A stretch of DNA of 64,000 nucleotides from Fusobacterium sp. (GCF_032477075.1 NZ_JAWDXO010000009.1:20221-84220); one strand, 5' to 3'. Counted from the stretch's first letter, positions 16,452-25,514 are shown. Translations and numbers: made by a program. Notes: generated by a model not told the origin, from the sequence alone.

Positions 16452-17819
16452 ATGAATTTTATAGTTGCAATTTTGGTAATAGTGGCAGTTGGATATCTTA
16501 TTGTTAAAAAGTATTATGCACAGGGTGTATTATTACTTGGGGGAGCTATACTTTTATTAGCTGCTGTGGTTTTTAATGGAACTCCTATTCTTGCAAAAGG
16601 GGGAACAGGATCACTTTATCTTGATGTATTTGCTCAGTTAAAAGCTAATTTTATCAAAACTACTGGAAGTCTTGGAATAGCTATCATGATAGTATCAGCA
16701 TTTGCTAAATACATGGACCATATAGGAGCAAGTAAAGCTCTTGTAAAAGTTGCTATAAAGCCTTTACAAAAACTTAACTCTCCGTATATAGTACTTGCAT
16801 TATCATATGTAGTGGGACAGATACTTAATATCTTCATCCCAAGTGCATCTGGACTTGGAGTTCTTCTAATGGTAACAGTATATCCTATTGTTGTATCTCT
16901 TGGAGTATCACCTCTGGCAGCTACAGCAGTAATAGGAACATCAGCTTGTCTGGATCTGGGACCTGCATCAGGAAATGCCGTTCTTGCTTCTAAGACTGCT
17001 GAGATGGATGCAGCTCTGTACTTTGTTGATTATCAAATACCAGTAGCAATTGTTACAGTAATTGTTATCACAGTTATTCATTACTTTGTAAATAAATCTA
17101 TGGATAGAAAAATGGATCTGGCAGAAAAAGCAAAGGAAGAAGCTGAATTTGAAAAAGAAATGAATGCAGAAGGAAAAGTTCCTGGATTCTATGCTCTTTT
17201 ACCTATTATTCCATTGATTATAATACTTATGTTCAGTCCATTAACTGGAAGCAGCATCAAAGTAGATGTTGTAGAAGCTATGTTTATGAGTATTGCTTTG
17301 AGTATGCTTATTGAAGGTATCAGAAGAAAAGCTTTCAAGAGTACTCTTGCTGAATTGAAAATAGTATTTACAGCAATGGGAAGCCAGTTTGCCAATGTTA
17401 TCACTCTGATTGTAGCTGGAGAATTCTTTGCCCTTGGACTTACAAGAATAGGAGTTATCTCAGCTCTTATTGATTCAACTAAATCAGCAGGACTTGGACC
17501 TCAGCCAATGATTTTGGTTATGACTGCTATAATAGCAATTTCTTCTATCCTTATGGGATCAGGAAATGCTCCATTCTTCGCATTTGCTGCGTTAGCACCA
17601 GCAGTGGCAGCTTCAGTTGATCTTAATCCAATTGTTATGTTAATGCCAATGCAGCTGGCAGCTGGAATAGCAAGAAGTATTTCTCCTATTACTGCAGTTA
17701 TAGTTGCAGTTGCAGGAATTTCAGGAGTGTCTCCATTTGATGTTGTAAAAAGAACAGCAGCTCCAATGATTGGAGGACTTTTAGCAGTTCTTATCACTAA
17801 CATGATTCTATTTGGATAA
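16452..17819 (+). CDS. dcuC: DcuC-family anaerobic C4-dicarboxylate transporter
   Basis: 455 residues with about 12 hydrophobic helices and a soluble central stretch near residues 215-240 (MDRKMDLAEKAKEEAEFEKE). The family block GTSACLDLGPASGNAVLASK and LMGSGNAPFFAFAALAP are DcuC-like. DcuC proteins exchange or export C4-dicarboxylates such as succinate and fumarate during anaerobic growth. Position directly after the fumarate-reductase-like pair and a GGGGGA ribosome-binding site support a role in supplying the acceptor or removing its reduced product. Confidence 0.87.
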   Translation: MNFIVAILVIVAVGYLIVKKYYAQGVLLLGGAILLLAAVVFNGTPILAKGGTGSLYLDVFAQLKANFIKTTGSLGIAIMIVSAFAKYMDHIGASKALVKVAIKPLQKLNSPYIVLALSYVVGQILNIFIPSASGLGVLLMVTVYPIVVSLGVSPLAATAVIGTSACLDLGPASGNAVLASKTAEMDAALYFVDYQIPVAIVTVIVITVIHYFVNKSMDRKMDLAEKAKEEAEFEKEMNAEGKVPGFYALLPIIPLIIILMFSPLTGSSIKVDVVEAMFMSIALSMLIEGIRRKAFKSTLAELKIVFTAMGSQFANVITLIVAGEFFALGLTRIGVISALIDSTKSAGLGPQPMILVMTAIIAISSILMGSGNAPFFAFAALAPAVAASVDLNPIVMLMPMQLAAGIARSISPITAVIVAVAGISGVSPFDVVKRTAAPMIGGLLAVLITNMILFG

Positions 17820-17849
17820 TATAAAAAAATTAAAGGGGGATTACGTAAA

Positions 17850-18965
17850 ATGGATATGAAAAAATATTTAGCAGACTTGGAAAAATTAGTAAATATTGAT
17901 TGTGGAAGTAATGTACCTGAAGGTGTACAGGAAGTTACAGAATTTTTCAAAAAAGAACTTGAAAACGAATGGATACTTAAAGTATATCCTCAAAATGATG
18001 GAAAAAATCCTGTATTAGTAGCTAAAAACAGAGACAGTGAAGAGATAGATCTTATGTTCTTAGGTCATAATGATACTGTATTCCCTAAGGGAACTGTACC
18101 AGCATGGTCATACAAACTTGAAGGAAATATAGCAACAGGAGCAGGGGTATATGATATGAAATCTGGAGTACTTTCTATGATAGAAGTAGCTAAAGAATTC
18201 AAAAATGAAGATATTACTATTGCCCTTGTGATGAATACAGATGAAGAAATCAGTTCTCGTTATTCAAGACCTGTAATAGAAGAAGTAGGAAAGAATGCAA
18301 AATATGCAATGGTATTTGAACCAGCTCGTAAAAATGGAAATGCTGTAATAGAGAGAAAAGGACTTGTAAAATACAAGGTTGAGTTCTTTGGAAAATCTTC
18401 TCATGCAGGGAACTATCCACAAGAGGGAATCAATGCTATTCTTGAAGCTTCTCGTTGGGTAACTGAAATATCTAAGCTTCATAACTGGGATATAAAGAAC
18501 TCACTTAATGTGGGTCTTATAGAAGGTGGAAGCGGTGTAAATATTGTTCCTGATTATGCTTGTATTAAATTTGAAGGAAGATCACATCAAGTAGAATTCT
18601 TTGAAACTATTAGAAAAACTATGGAGGATTTAAAAGCAAATCCATTAGTTGAAGGAATTAAAGTTGAGCTTGAGGAAATCGGATACAGACCACCATTAGT
18701 ATTAAATGATAAATCAGCTGTACTTCGTGATCTTTTTGATGAAAGTAAAGGTGAAATGGGAATAAAATATGATTGGGAAGTAGCTGGAGGATGTTCTGAT
18801 GGAAACTTTCTAGGTGTGTTGGGAGTAGGAGTTGTTGACGCTGTAGGTCCTGTTGGAGGAGAAGCTCACAGCAAAAATGAATATTTGGATATATCTACTA
18901 TTGAAGAAAGAATTAACTTGGCTAAAGCTGTAGTTAGAAAAATGATTGATAGAAAGATAATTTAA
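17850..18965 (+). CDS. M20-family metallopeptidase, carboxypeptidase G2-like
   Basis: 371 residues. Zinc ligands and catalytic residues are in order: GHNDTVFP, GVYDMKSG, NTDEEISS, FEPAR, and a C-terminal GEAHSKNEYL. The dimerisation domain (KSSHAGNYPQEGINAI) is intact. CPG2-like enzymes release C-terminal glutamate or aspartate from amides. As last gene of the operon it could feed an amino acid or acyl dicarboxylate into the pathway, but the substrate is not predictable. ATG preceded by AAGGGGGA. Confidence 0.85.
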   Translation: MDMKKYLADLEKLVNIDCGSNVPEGVQEVTEFFKKELENEWILKVYPQNDGKNPVLVAKNRDSEEIDLMFLGHNDTVFPKGTVPAWSYKLEGNIATGAGVYDMKSGVLSMIEVAKEFKNEDITIALVMNTDEEISSRYSRPVIEEVGKNAKYAMVFEPARKNGNAVIERKGLVKYKVEFFGKSSHAGNYPQEGINAILEASRWVTEISKLHNWDIKNSLNVGLIEGGSGVNIVPDYACIKFEGRSHQVEFFETIRKTMEDLKANPLVEGIKVELEEIGYRPPLVLNDKSAVLRDLFDESKGEMGIKYDWEVAGGCSDGNFLGVLGVGVVDAVGPVGGEAHSKNEYLDISTIEERINLAKAVVRKMIDRKII

Positions 18966-18984
18966 TAATAAGTTTACAAGGATT

Positions 18985-19014
18985 AAAAAAGGCTGTCATA
19001 AGACAGTCTTTTTT
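18985..19014 (+). terminator. Intrinsic terminator of the hdr-flx-frd operon
   Basis: Stem AAAAAGGCTGTC / GACAGTCTTTTTT with an ATAA loop and one G-T wobble, ending in a T-run. It lies about 20 bases after the peptidase stop and closes the 11-gene operon. Confidence 0.85.
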
Positions 19015-19247
19015 GTATTTATTTTATTTTCCTGCAAATACTTTTATAATAATTTAATCAGCAGTGGAGAAGATTTTTGAATTAGTATTATTTCTTTTAT
19101 GTTACTTATGACAATTTTTGATAGCTATTTTTGTTTTTTATAATATATCCTGTATAAAATTATTATGTTACGATATACGAAATTAGATAATTATGTTTTG
19201 ATAACTGAGAGTTTATTCTGTTAAAATATAAATATGGAGGAAAGGTT

Positions 19248-20603
19248 ATGGAAAAGAAAGGTTCACCAAAAGTTGTAAAAATGGAAGTATATCCAGTAGC
19301 TGGATATGACAGTATGCTTTTAACACTCAGTGGGTGTCATGCACCATACTTTACAAGAAATATAGTAATATTGGAAGATGAAACTGGAAACAAAGGAATA
19401 GGAGAAATACATGGAGGAGAAGCTATTACTGAAATGCTTGAAAGTTATAAACCAATAGTAATAGGAGCAGAAATAGCAGATTACAGACAGGTAATAACAA
19501 ACATAAGAAAAAATGGACAAAAGGCTAAAGGCGATAGTGGGGAAGGGCTTCAGGAATTAAATATAAGCAATTTGAAATTCGTAGTTCAAGCTGAGGCTGC
19601 TATAGAATGTGCTATGCTCGATTTATTAGGAAAATATGTAAATAAACCTATGGCATCTTTATTAGGAGATGGTGGAATTCAAAGAAAAGAAGTTCCTTTT
19701 TTAGGTTATTTATTTTATATAGCTGATACAAATAAAACAGATCTTCCTTATTTAGTAGAAACTGAATGTAAAGACAGATGGGAAGAAATAAGAAGAAAAG
19801 AAACACTCACTCCAGAAGCTGTAGTAGAACAGGCAAAAGCTCTTTACGAAAGATATGGATTTAAAGACTTTAAATTAAAAGGAGGAGTTTTAGCAGGAGA
19901 AGAGGAAATGAAAGCTATAGAAGCCCTTCATAAAGCTTTTCCAGATGCCAGAGTAAATCTTGATCCTAATGGAGCATGGACTTTAGAGGAAGCTATAAGA
20001 TTATGTAAAGATAAAAATAGTGTTGTAGCATATATGGAGGATCCTTGCGGACCAGAAGCAGGATTCTCAAGCAGAGAGATAATGGCAGAATTTAAAAATG
20101 CCACAGGATTAAAAATTGCAACAAATATGATTGCTACAAACTGGAGACAGTTTTATCATGCAGCAACATTAAAATCAGTAGATATAATACTTGCTGATCC
20201 TCATTTCTGGACATTGAACGGAAGTATAAGAATGGCCTATTTATTGAAGGATTGGGGATTAACTTGGGGATCGCATTCAAATAACCATTTTGATATAACT
20301 CTTGCAACATTTGCACAGGTAGCAGCAGCAGCACCAGGGAATATTACTCCTGTAGATACACACTATATATGGCAGGATGGGCAAGGACTTACAAAAGAAT
20401 CACCTATAATAAAAAATGGAGTTATAGAAATAACTGATAAACCAGGACTTGGAGTAGAAATAGACATGGAAAAATTATTAAAAGCTCATGAATTATATAA
20501 AACAATGCCAGCAAAATTTAGGGATCGTGATGATACATTAGCAATGCAGTATTTGATAAAAGATTGGAAATATAATTCTAAAAAACCTTGTATGGTGAGA
20601 TAA
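19248..20603 (+). CDS. gudD: Glucarate dehydratase
   Basis: Enolase-superfamily enzyme that dehydrates D-glucarate to 5-keto-4-deoxyglucarate. The length (451) and blocks match GudD closely: KLKGGVL with the catalytic KxK region near residue 205, NLDPNGAW and EDPCGPEAG metal-ligand strands, IATNMIATNWRQ, ADPHFW and the WGSHSNNHFD histidine near residue 345. First gene of a cluster with a tripartite transporter 14 bases on. Aldolase or dehydratase genes for the product are not nearby. The 233-base leader contains TATAAT at 19139-19144 but no clear -35. Confidence 0.92.
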   Translation: MEKKGSPKVVKMEVYPVAGYDSMLLTLSGCHAPYFTRNIVILEDETGNKGIGEIHGGEAITEMLESYKPIVIGAEIADYRQVITNIRKNGQKAKGDSGEGLQELNISNLKFVVQAEAAIECAMLDLLGKYVNKPMASLLGDGGIQRKEVPFLGYLFYIADTNKTDLPYLVETECKDRWEEIRRKETLTPEAVVEQAKALYERYGFKDFKLKGGVLAGEEEMKAIEALHKAFPDARVNLDPNGAWTLEEAIRLCKDKNSVVAYMEDPCGPEAGFSSREIMAEFKNATGLKIATNMIATNWRQFYHAATLKSVDIILADPHFWTLNGSIRMAYLLKDWGLTWGSHSNNHFDITLATFAQVAAAAPGNITPVDTHYIWQDGQGLTKESPIIKNGVIEITDKPGLGVEIDMEKLLKAHELYKTMPAKFRDRDDTLAMQYLIKDWKYNSKKPCMVR

Positions 20604-20617
20604 GGAAGGGGAGATTA

Positions 20618-21103
20618 ATGAGTAGCAAAAGCTTAAATTGGGAAAATAAAGATACTGTATTGGGAATTATTATGCTTTTATGCGGAATAGGATATGGCAT
20701 ATTAGTGCTTAAAATTCCAGGAACAAGATCACAGCTATTTGATTCTAGATTTGTACCATCTCTTATCAGTGTTTTAATTATAATAGTTGGAATACTGCAA
20801 ATTGGAACAGGTCTTAGAAGTCCAAAAGAAAAAATTGAAAAAAAAGAATTTGATAAAAAAACAGTGGTATGTACATTTGCCTTAATAGCATTATATATTT
20901 TACTTTATTCTAGTGTAGGTTTCATTATAATGACTTTTTTATTTCTTTTCTTAGAAATGAATATATTAACTCCTGGATATGTTAGGAAAAATCAAGTTGT
21001 TTACTTAATAATTTCTCTGTTTTTTTCTGTAGGAATATATTATCTATTCTATTTTGGATTTAGTATCTTCCTTCCTGGCGGATTGCTTGATACACTTTTA
21101 TAA
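20618..21103 (+). CDS. tctB: Tripartite tricarboxylate transporter small membrane subunit TctB
   Basis: 161 residues with four predicted membrane helices and a charged central loop (PKEKIEKKEFDKK). It is the small membrane subunit of a TTT-family transporter and has no known catalytic motif. I use ATG 20618 because GGAAGGGGAG ends seven bases before it; the reading from 20588 would overlap the gudD end by 16 bases without a ribosome-binding site. Together with TctA and TctC it should import a sugar acid, probably glucarate or galactarate. Confidence 0.85.
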   Translation: MSSKSLNWENKDTVLGIIMLLCGIGYGILVLKIPGTRSQLFDSRFVPSLISVLIIIVGILQIGTGLRSPKEKIEKKEFDKKTVVCTFALIALYILLYSSVGFIIMTFLFLFLEMNILTPGYVRKNQVVYLIISLFFSVGIYYLFYFGFSIFLPGGLLDTLL

Positions 21104-21127
21104 AGAAAATAAGGGAGGGAAGAAAAA

Positions 21128-22636
21128 ATGTTTGAATTATTTGGAGAAGGACTGTTAACAGCATTGCAGCCATATACATTAATACTTATGTTAGTGGGAA
21201 CTGCTGTAGGAATAGTATTTGGAGCAGTTCCAGGACTGTCTACAGTTATGGGATTGGTTTTGGGTCTGCCATTTACATATGCAATGTCTCCTGCTGTAGG
21301 AATATGTTTTTTAATATCCCTATACATAGGAGGAACTTCTGGAGGACTTATTTCAGCAATATTATTAGGTATTCCTGGAACGCCTTCATCAATTGCCACA
21401 TGTTTTGATGGACTGCCAATGAAAAATAATGGCAGGGTTATGGAAGCACTGGGAATGGGAGTAGTATTCAGTTTTATAGGAACTGTTGTAAGTACTTTAG
21501 CACTTGTATTTATTTCACCACTTCTTGCAAAAGTTGCATTACAATTTGGACCGCATGAATATTTTTCAATTGCTATATTTGCAATTATACTTATCACTTC
21601 ATTAGCAGGAAGCAGTTTGCCTAGAGCATTCTTCGCTGCATTTATGGGAATAGGATTTGCAACAGTGGGATTATCACCTACAGATGCTGTAAAAAGATTT
21701 ACATTTGGAAATCCTCAATTAGTAGGAGGATTTAATACACTAACAGTATTAATAGGACTTTTTGCTATAACAGAGATACTTCTTACATCTGAAACTATCA
21801 AATTTTCTACTAAGCAGGAAAAAATAGAAGTAAATATGAAAAATGTCAAAGGATTTGGATTTTCATTAAAAGAATTTGCAGCGCAAAAATGGAACGCATT
21901 AGTGGCTTCTGTTATAGGAATTGTTATAGGAATCATACCAGGAATTGGAGGTTCTACATCTAATCTTATAGCATATAATGTTATAAAAAGCAGATCAAAA
22001 TATCCTGAAAAGTTTGGAACTGGAATACCAGATGGAGTAGTTGCTTCTGAAGCTTCAAATAATGCTTCAGTAGGTGGAGCAATGATTCCTCTTCTTACTT
22101 TAGGGATACCAGGTGATGGAGCAACAGCAGTATTATTAGGAGCTTTTATGGTACATGGTATTGTGCCAGGTCCATTATTATTTAAAAATAACGCTTCATT
22201 GGTATTTGCAATATTTGCAGCTATGTTTATAGGAGCTTTTCTTATGCTGATAGTAGAGTTCTTTGGATTAAGAATATTTGCTCAAGTGCTGAGAGTACCT
22301 AAATATGTACTGCTTCCTATTGTTACAGTATTTACAACAGTTGGAGCTTTTGCTCTGGCAAGCAGAGGATTTGATGTCATAGCTATTCTGGTATTTGGTA
22401 TTTTAGGTTATATATTTGTTAAATTTAAAGTACCTCAGTCACCATTTATAATTGGATTTATTCTAGGAAGAATGGCAGAAGAGAATTTGAGAAGAGGGCT
22501 TATACTTTCTAATAATAATATATTGAATTTTTTCTCAAAACCAATAGCTTGTGTATTTTTAGTAGCAACTATTCTATATCTAGGATATTTATTATTTGGA
22601 TATTGTAGAAAATGTAAAGTAATGAAAATGGCATAA
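21128..22636 (+). CDS. tctA: Tripartite tricarboxylate transporter large membrane subunit TctA
   Basis: 502 residues, about 12 helices. The two inverted family signatures are visible: GAVPGLSTVMGLVLGLPFT near residue 36 and GIIPGIGGSTSNLIAY near residue 267, with LGIPGTPSSIA and LGIPGDGATAVLLGA as the repeated substrate-site loops. It is the cation-coupled channel subunit. Coding follows TctB by 24 bases with GGGAGG. Confidence 0.92.
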   Translation: MFELFGEGLLTALQPYTLILMLVGTAVGIVFGAVPGLSTVMGLVLGLPFTYAMSPAVGICFLISLYIGGTSGGLISAILLGIPGTPSSIATCFDGLPMKNNGRVMEALGMGVVFSFIGTVVSTLALVFISPLLAKVALQFGPHEYFSIAIFAIILITSLAGSSLPRAFFAAFMGIGFATVGLSPTDAVKRFTFGNPQLVGGFNTLTVLIGLFAITEILLTSETIKFSTKQEKIEVNMKNVKGFGFSLKEFAAQKWNALVASVIGIVIGIIPGIGGSTSNLIAYNVIKSRSKYPEKFGTGIPDGVVASEASNNASVGGAMIPLLTLGIPGDGATAVLLGAFMVHGIVPGPLLFKNNASLVFAIFAAMFIGAFLMLIVEFFGLRIFAQVLRVPKYVLLPIVTVFTTVGAFALASRGFDVIAILVFGILGYIFVKFKVPQSPFIIGFILGRMAEENLRRGLILSNNNILNFFSKPIACVFLVATILYLGYLLFGYCRKCKVMKMA

Positions 22637-22661
22637 ATATATAAAATGGAGGTATTTATTA

Positions 22662-23654
22662 ATGAAGAAAATTGGAAAATTATTTTTAATGGGATTATGT
22701 GCAGCAACGATATTGGCAGGGTGTGGAGGAAAAAAAGATGGAGGAAAAGATGCAGCAGCAGTATGGCCTAATAAACCTGTAGAAGTAGTTCTTCATGCAT
22801 CAGCTGGTGGAGATACAGACTTTAATGCTAGAACATTTGGAGAATTTTTTGAAAAAGAAACTAAAAAACCATTAGTTGTAACTAATATGCCAGGAGCTTC
22901 TGGACTTGCAGCTACAGAAAATATAAAAGGAACACCAGCAAATGGGTACAAAGCTCTATTTACTCATTCAGGACCAATGGTAGTAAACTATGTATCTGGA
23001 ATATCAGATTATGATTTTAAAGAATTTGATGTAGCATGTATTCCAGCAATAGATGGAGGATCAGTATTAGTAGCAAGCAAACAATCAGGAATTACTTCAT
23101 TGAAAGACCTTATAGAAAAGAGTCAGGCTAATCCTGAAAGTGTAATTTATGGAACTGAATTTGGAGGATTTTCTCATTTGCAGGTATTGATTCTTCAAGA
23201 TAAAACAGGAGTGAAATTAAAACTTGCAGATATAGGTTCAACATCTGAAAAAGTTACAAACTTGTTAGGTGGAAGAATAGATGTAGCTTCTATAGCTTAT
23301 GGAAGTATAAAAGATTATGTACAAAATGGAGATATGGTAGCATTGGCTCAATATAATGGAGAAAGAAATCCATATTTAGGAGATGTTCCAACAGCTAAAG
23401 AAAGCGGTGTGGATATGGAAATGAACAACCCATATATTATAGCTTTTCCTAAAGGAACAGATCCAGCAATAGTAGATAAAATGAGTGAAGTAGCAGAAAA
23501 AATAGTAGGAACACCAGAATATGCTGAAAAATTAAAAGTTGGATTCAGTCAGCAGGCAAAAATATTAACAACTGAAGAAGCAAAAGCATATCTTCAAAAA
23601 ATAGAAGATGAATATATGGAATATAAAGATATATTAAGAAATACAACAAAATAA
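22662..23654 (+). CDS. tctC: TctC-type solute-binding lipoprotein
   Basis: 330 residues. The signal peptide ends in a lipobox (ILAGC, cysteine about residue 21), so the protein is lipid-anchored at the periplasmic face. The Bug/TctC fold is shown by ASAGGDTDFNAR, TNMPGASGLAATENIKG and YGTEFGGFSH. It captures the substrate for TctAB; the gudD neighbour suggests an aldarate. Confidence 0.9.
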   Translation: MKKIGKLFLMGLCAATILAGCGGKKDGGKDAAAVWPNKPVEVVLHASAGGDTDFNARTFGEFFEKETKKPLVVTNMPGASGLAATENIKGTPANGYKALFTHSGPMVVNYVSGISDYDFKEFDVACIPAIDGGSVLVASKQSGITSLKDLIEKSQANPESVIYGTEFGGFSHLQVLILQDKTGVKLKLADIGSTSEKVTNLLGGRIDVASIAYGSIKDYVQNGDMVALAQYNGERNPYLGDVPTAKESGVDMEMNNPYIIAFPKGTDPAIVDKMSEVAEKIVGTPEYAEKLKVGFSQQAKILTTEEAKAYLQKIEDEYMEYKDILRNTTK

Positions 23655-23669
23655 TATTATAAATAAAGT

Positions 23670-23734
23670 GAGTGACCAAAAGATAAAGCAAAGTTTTAAA
23701 ATTATGTTTTTCTTCCAGGTCATTCTCTTTTTTT
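23670..23734 (+). terminator. Probable terminator after tctC
   Basis: GAGTGACC (23670-23677) can pair with GGTCATTCTC (23718-23727), followed by a run of eight or more Ts. The loop is about 40 bases and the stem is interrupted, so this is weaker than the other terminators here. Confidence 0.45.
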
Positions 23735-23788
23735 TATTATGGAGTTATGTTATAATAAGTTTAAAATAAAAAACAAAGGGGTAGGAAT

Positions 23789-24607
23789 ATGAAAACTTAT
23801 GGACTTATAGGAGAGAAACTTGGACATTCTCTTTCGCCAGTTATTCATCAATATATATTTGAAAGATATAAAATAAAAGGATATTATTCACTTTATGAGA
23901 TAGAGAAAAAAAATGCTGAAAATATAATAGAAGGTATGAAAATAATGGGAATAGAAGGTGTAAATATAACTATTCCATATAAAGAAACACTTCTTTCTAA
24001 AATAGATTTTTTATCTGAAGAAGGAGAAAAAATAGGAGCTATAAATGTTCTTAAAATAAAATCTGGAAAAAGTTATGGTTATAACAGTGACTATTATGGA
24101 TTTATAAGACTTTTAGAAAGAGGGGAGATAGAGGTAAAAAATAAGAGATGTGTCATACTTGGAACTGGTGGAGCAGCTAAATCTGTAATAACAGCTCTTC
24201 ACGACTTAGGAGCAGAAAGCATAACAGTAGTATCAAGAACTCTTTCAAGTAAACTTACTGATCTTTTAAGAATTTTTCCTTATATTAATCTGGCTGTCTA
24301 TGAAAATTTTCTGGAAGGAGATGTCATAATAAATACAACACCTGTGGGAATGTATCCTAATGTTGAAATTTCCCCAGTAGATGAGGAAGTTATAAAAAGA
24401 TTTAGAACAGCAGTGGATATAATTTACAACCCTTTAAAAACAGAATTTTTAAAATTAGCTGAAAAAAATAAACTCCAATGTGCAGATGGACTGCATATGC
24501 TGATAGAGCAGGCAATAAAAGCACAGGAAATATGGCAGGAAACAAAATTTGATGATTCATTGGGAGAAGAACTTTATAGCTATTTAGCAGATAATTTTAT
24601 AGGATAA
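23789..24607 (+). CDS. aroE: Shikimate dehydrogenase AroE
   Basis: 272 residues. Substrate-binding SLSP in GHSLSPVIHQ (about residues 14-23), VNITIPYKE with the catalytic lysine, NSDYYGF, the NADP loop GTGGAAKSV near residue 126, and the C-terminal DGLHMLIEQA are all present. It reduces 3-dehydroshikimate in aromatic amino acid synthesis. It precedes aroQ by 14 bases, forming a two-gene shikimate unit rather than part of the Tct cluster upstream. Confidence 0.95.
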   Translation: MKTYGLIGEKLGHSLSPVIHQYIFERYKIKGYYSLYEIEKKNAENIIEGMKIMGIEGVNITIPYKETLLSKIDFLSEEGEKIGAINVLKIKSGKSYGYNSDYYGFIRLLERGEIEVKNKRCVILGTGGAAKSVITALHDLGAESITVVSRTLSSKLTDLLRIFPYINLAVYENFLEGDVIINTTPVGMYPNVEISPVDEEVIKRFRTAVDIIYNPLKTEFLKLAEKNKLQCADGLHMLIEQAIKAQEIWQETKFDDSLGEELYSYLADNFIG

Positions 24608-24621
24608 TAGGGAGAGATATA

Positions 24622-25059
24622 ATGAAAATAATGGTATTGAATGGACCTAATCTAAATTTTTTAGGCATAAGAGAAAAGAATATATACGGGCAAGAGAATT
24701 ATCAGAATGTATGTGAATATATTAAGGACAAATTCAATGGTTGTAATATTGAAATAAATATATTTCAAAGTAATATAGAGGGGGAAATGATAAATATACT
24801 TCAAAGAGCATATTCTGAAAAATATGATGGTATAGTTATAAATCCAGGAGCATATACACATACTTCAATAGCTCTTTATGATGCTATAAAAAGTATAAAT
24901 ATTCCAACTGTAGAGATTCATCTTTCAAATATTCACCAAAGGGAAGAATTCAGACATAAATCATATACTGCCCCTGCATGTATAGGACAAATCTGTGGTT
25001 TTGGAAAAGAGGGATATATATTTGCTATTGAAGGATTAATCGCACATTTATCTAAATAA
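24622..25059 (+). CDS. aroQ: Type II 3-dehydroquinate dehydratase
   Basis: 145 residues, the size of the dodecameric type II enzyme. Signatures: LNGPNLNFLG at the N-terminus, catalytic tyrosine in IYG, INPGAYTHTS, and EIHLSNIHQREEFR with the catalytic histidine. Converts 3-dehydroquinate to 3-dehydroshikimate, the substrate of AroE encoded just upstream. Confidence 0.95.
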   Translation: MKIMVLNGPNLNFLGIREKNIYGQENYQNVCEYIKDKFNGCNIEINIFQSNIEGEMINILQRAYSEKYDGIVINPGAYTHTSIALYDAIKSINIPTVEIHLSNIHQREEFRHKSYTAPACIGQICGFGKEGYIFAIEGLIAHLSK

Positions 25060-25132
25060 AAATTCCACAAATAAAAAAAATATATAATTACAGCAGTGTA
25101 AATTAAACTTTTCTTTCTTTGTCACATTTACT

Positions 25133-25161
25133 TTGACAAAATTCAGTATATATGATATTCT
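25133..25161 (+). promoter_or_regulatory. Promoter of the purine operon
   Basis: TTGACA at 25133-25138 and TATTCT at 25156-25161 with a 17-base spacer. The transcript would begin a few bases before the purine riboswitch at 25181. Confidence 0.6.
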
Positions 25162-25180
25162 AAAAGTAAGGTAATAAAAG

Positions 25181-25245
25181 ACTCATATATACCTGTAATA
25201 TGGACAGGAGTTTCTACGGCTAACCTTAAAATAGCTGCTATGGGT
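25181..25245 (+). promoter_or_regulatory. Purine (guanine-type) riboswitch aptamer
   Basis: Class features: P1 ACTCATA (25181-25187) pairs with TATGGGT (25239-25245); P2 CCTGT/ACAGG with loop AATATGG; core GTTTCTAC; P3 GGCTA/TAGCT with loop ACCTTAAAA, whose CC can kiss the GG of the P2 loop. The base before TAT in J3/1 is C, the position that selects guanine (U would select adenine). It controls the de novo purine operon; ligand binding should reduce expression. Ligand type is inferred from that one base. Confidence 0.88.
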
Positions 25246-25356
25246 GAAGTAAGCATAGTTAATCTTTGTTTTTTGATTTTTTGAAAAAAAGATTTACTTC
25301 ATCTAAAATAATATTTGAAATGAAGTGGCAAAAGCAATTTAAAGGAGGATTATACT

Positions 25357-25440
25357 ATGTTATCTCATAAAAGAATAAAAAAGAAAATAGGACAGAATAA
25401 AAATATAGTAAATCAACCTAAGAATAAAACAAAGGTCTAA
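25357..25440 (+). CDS. 27-residue leader peptide ORF in the purine leader
   Basis: ATG 25357 is preceded by a perfect AAAGGAGG (25341-25348) at good spacing. The product is very basic, starting MLSHKRIKKKIGQ and rich in Lys, Asn and Gln, ending with TAA at 25438-25440. The last three codons lie inside the left arm of the terminator at 25431-25480, so a ribosome finishing this ORF would cover the stem. This suggests translation-coupled attenuation in addition to the riboswitch. Alternatively it is a free-standing microprotein. I do not recognise the peptide. Confidence 0.6.
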   Translation: MLSHKRIKKKIGQNKNIVNQPKNKTKV

Positions 25441-25480
25441 GTGTGCACTTAACGGAATGAGTGTGTACTTAGGCCTTTTT
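25431..25480 (+). terminator. Intrinsic terminator in the purine operon leader
   Basis: A 19-base stem (25431-25449 with 25460-25478, several G-T wobbles) around a ten-base loop TAACGGAATG, ending in TTTTT. It sits between the leader ORF and fhs, so it must be bypassed for the operon to be expressed. It is the likely off-state structure of the riboswitch and/or attenuation system. Confidence 0.85.
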
Positions 25481-25514
25481 AATTATTTATATAAAATTTC
25501 AAGGGAGGAAATTT

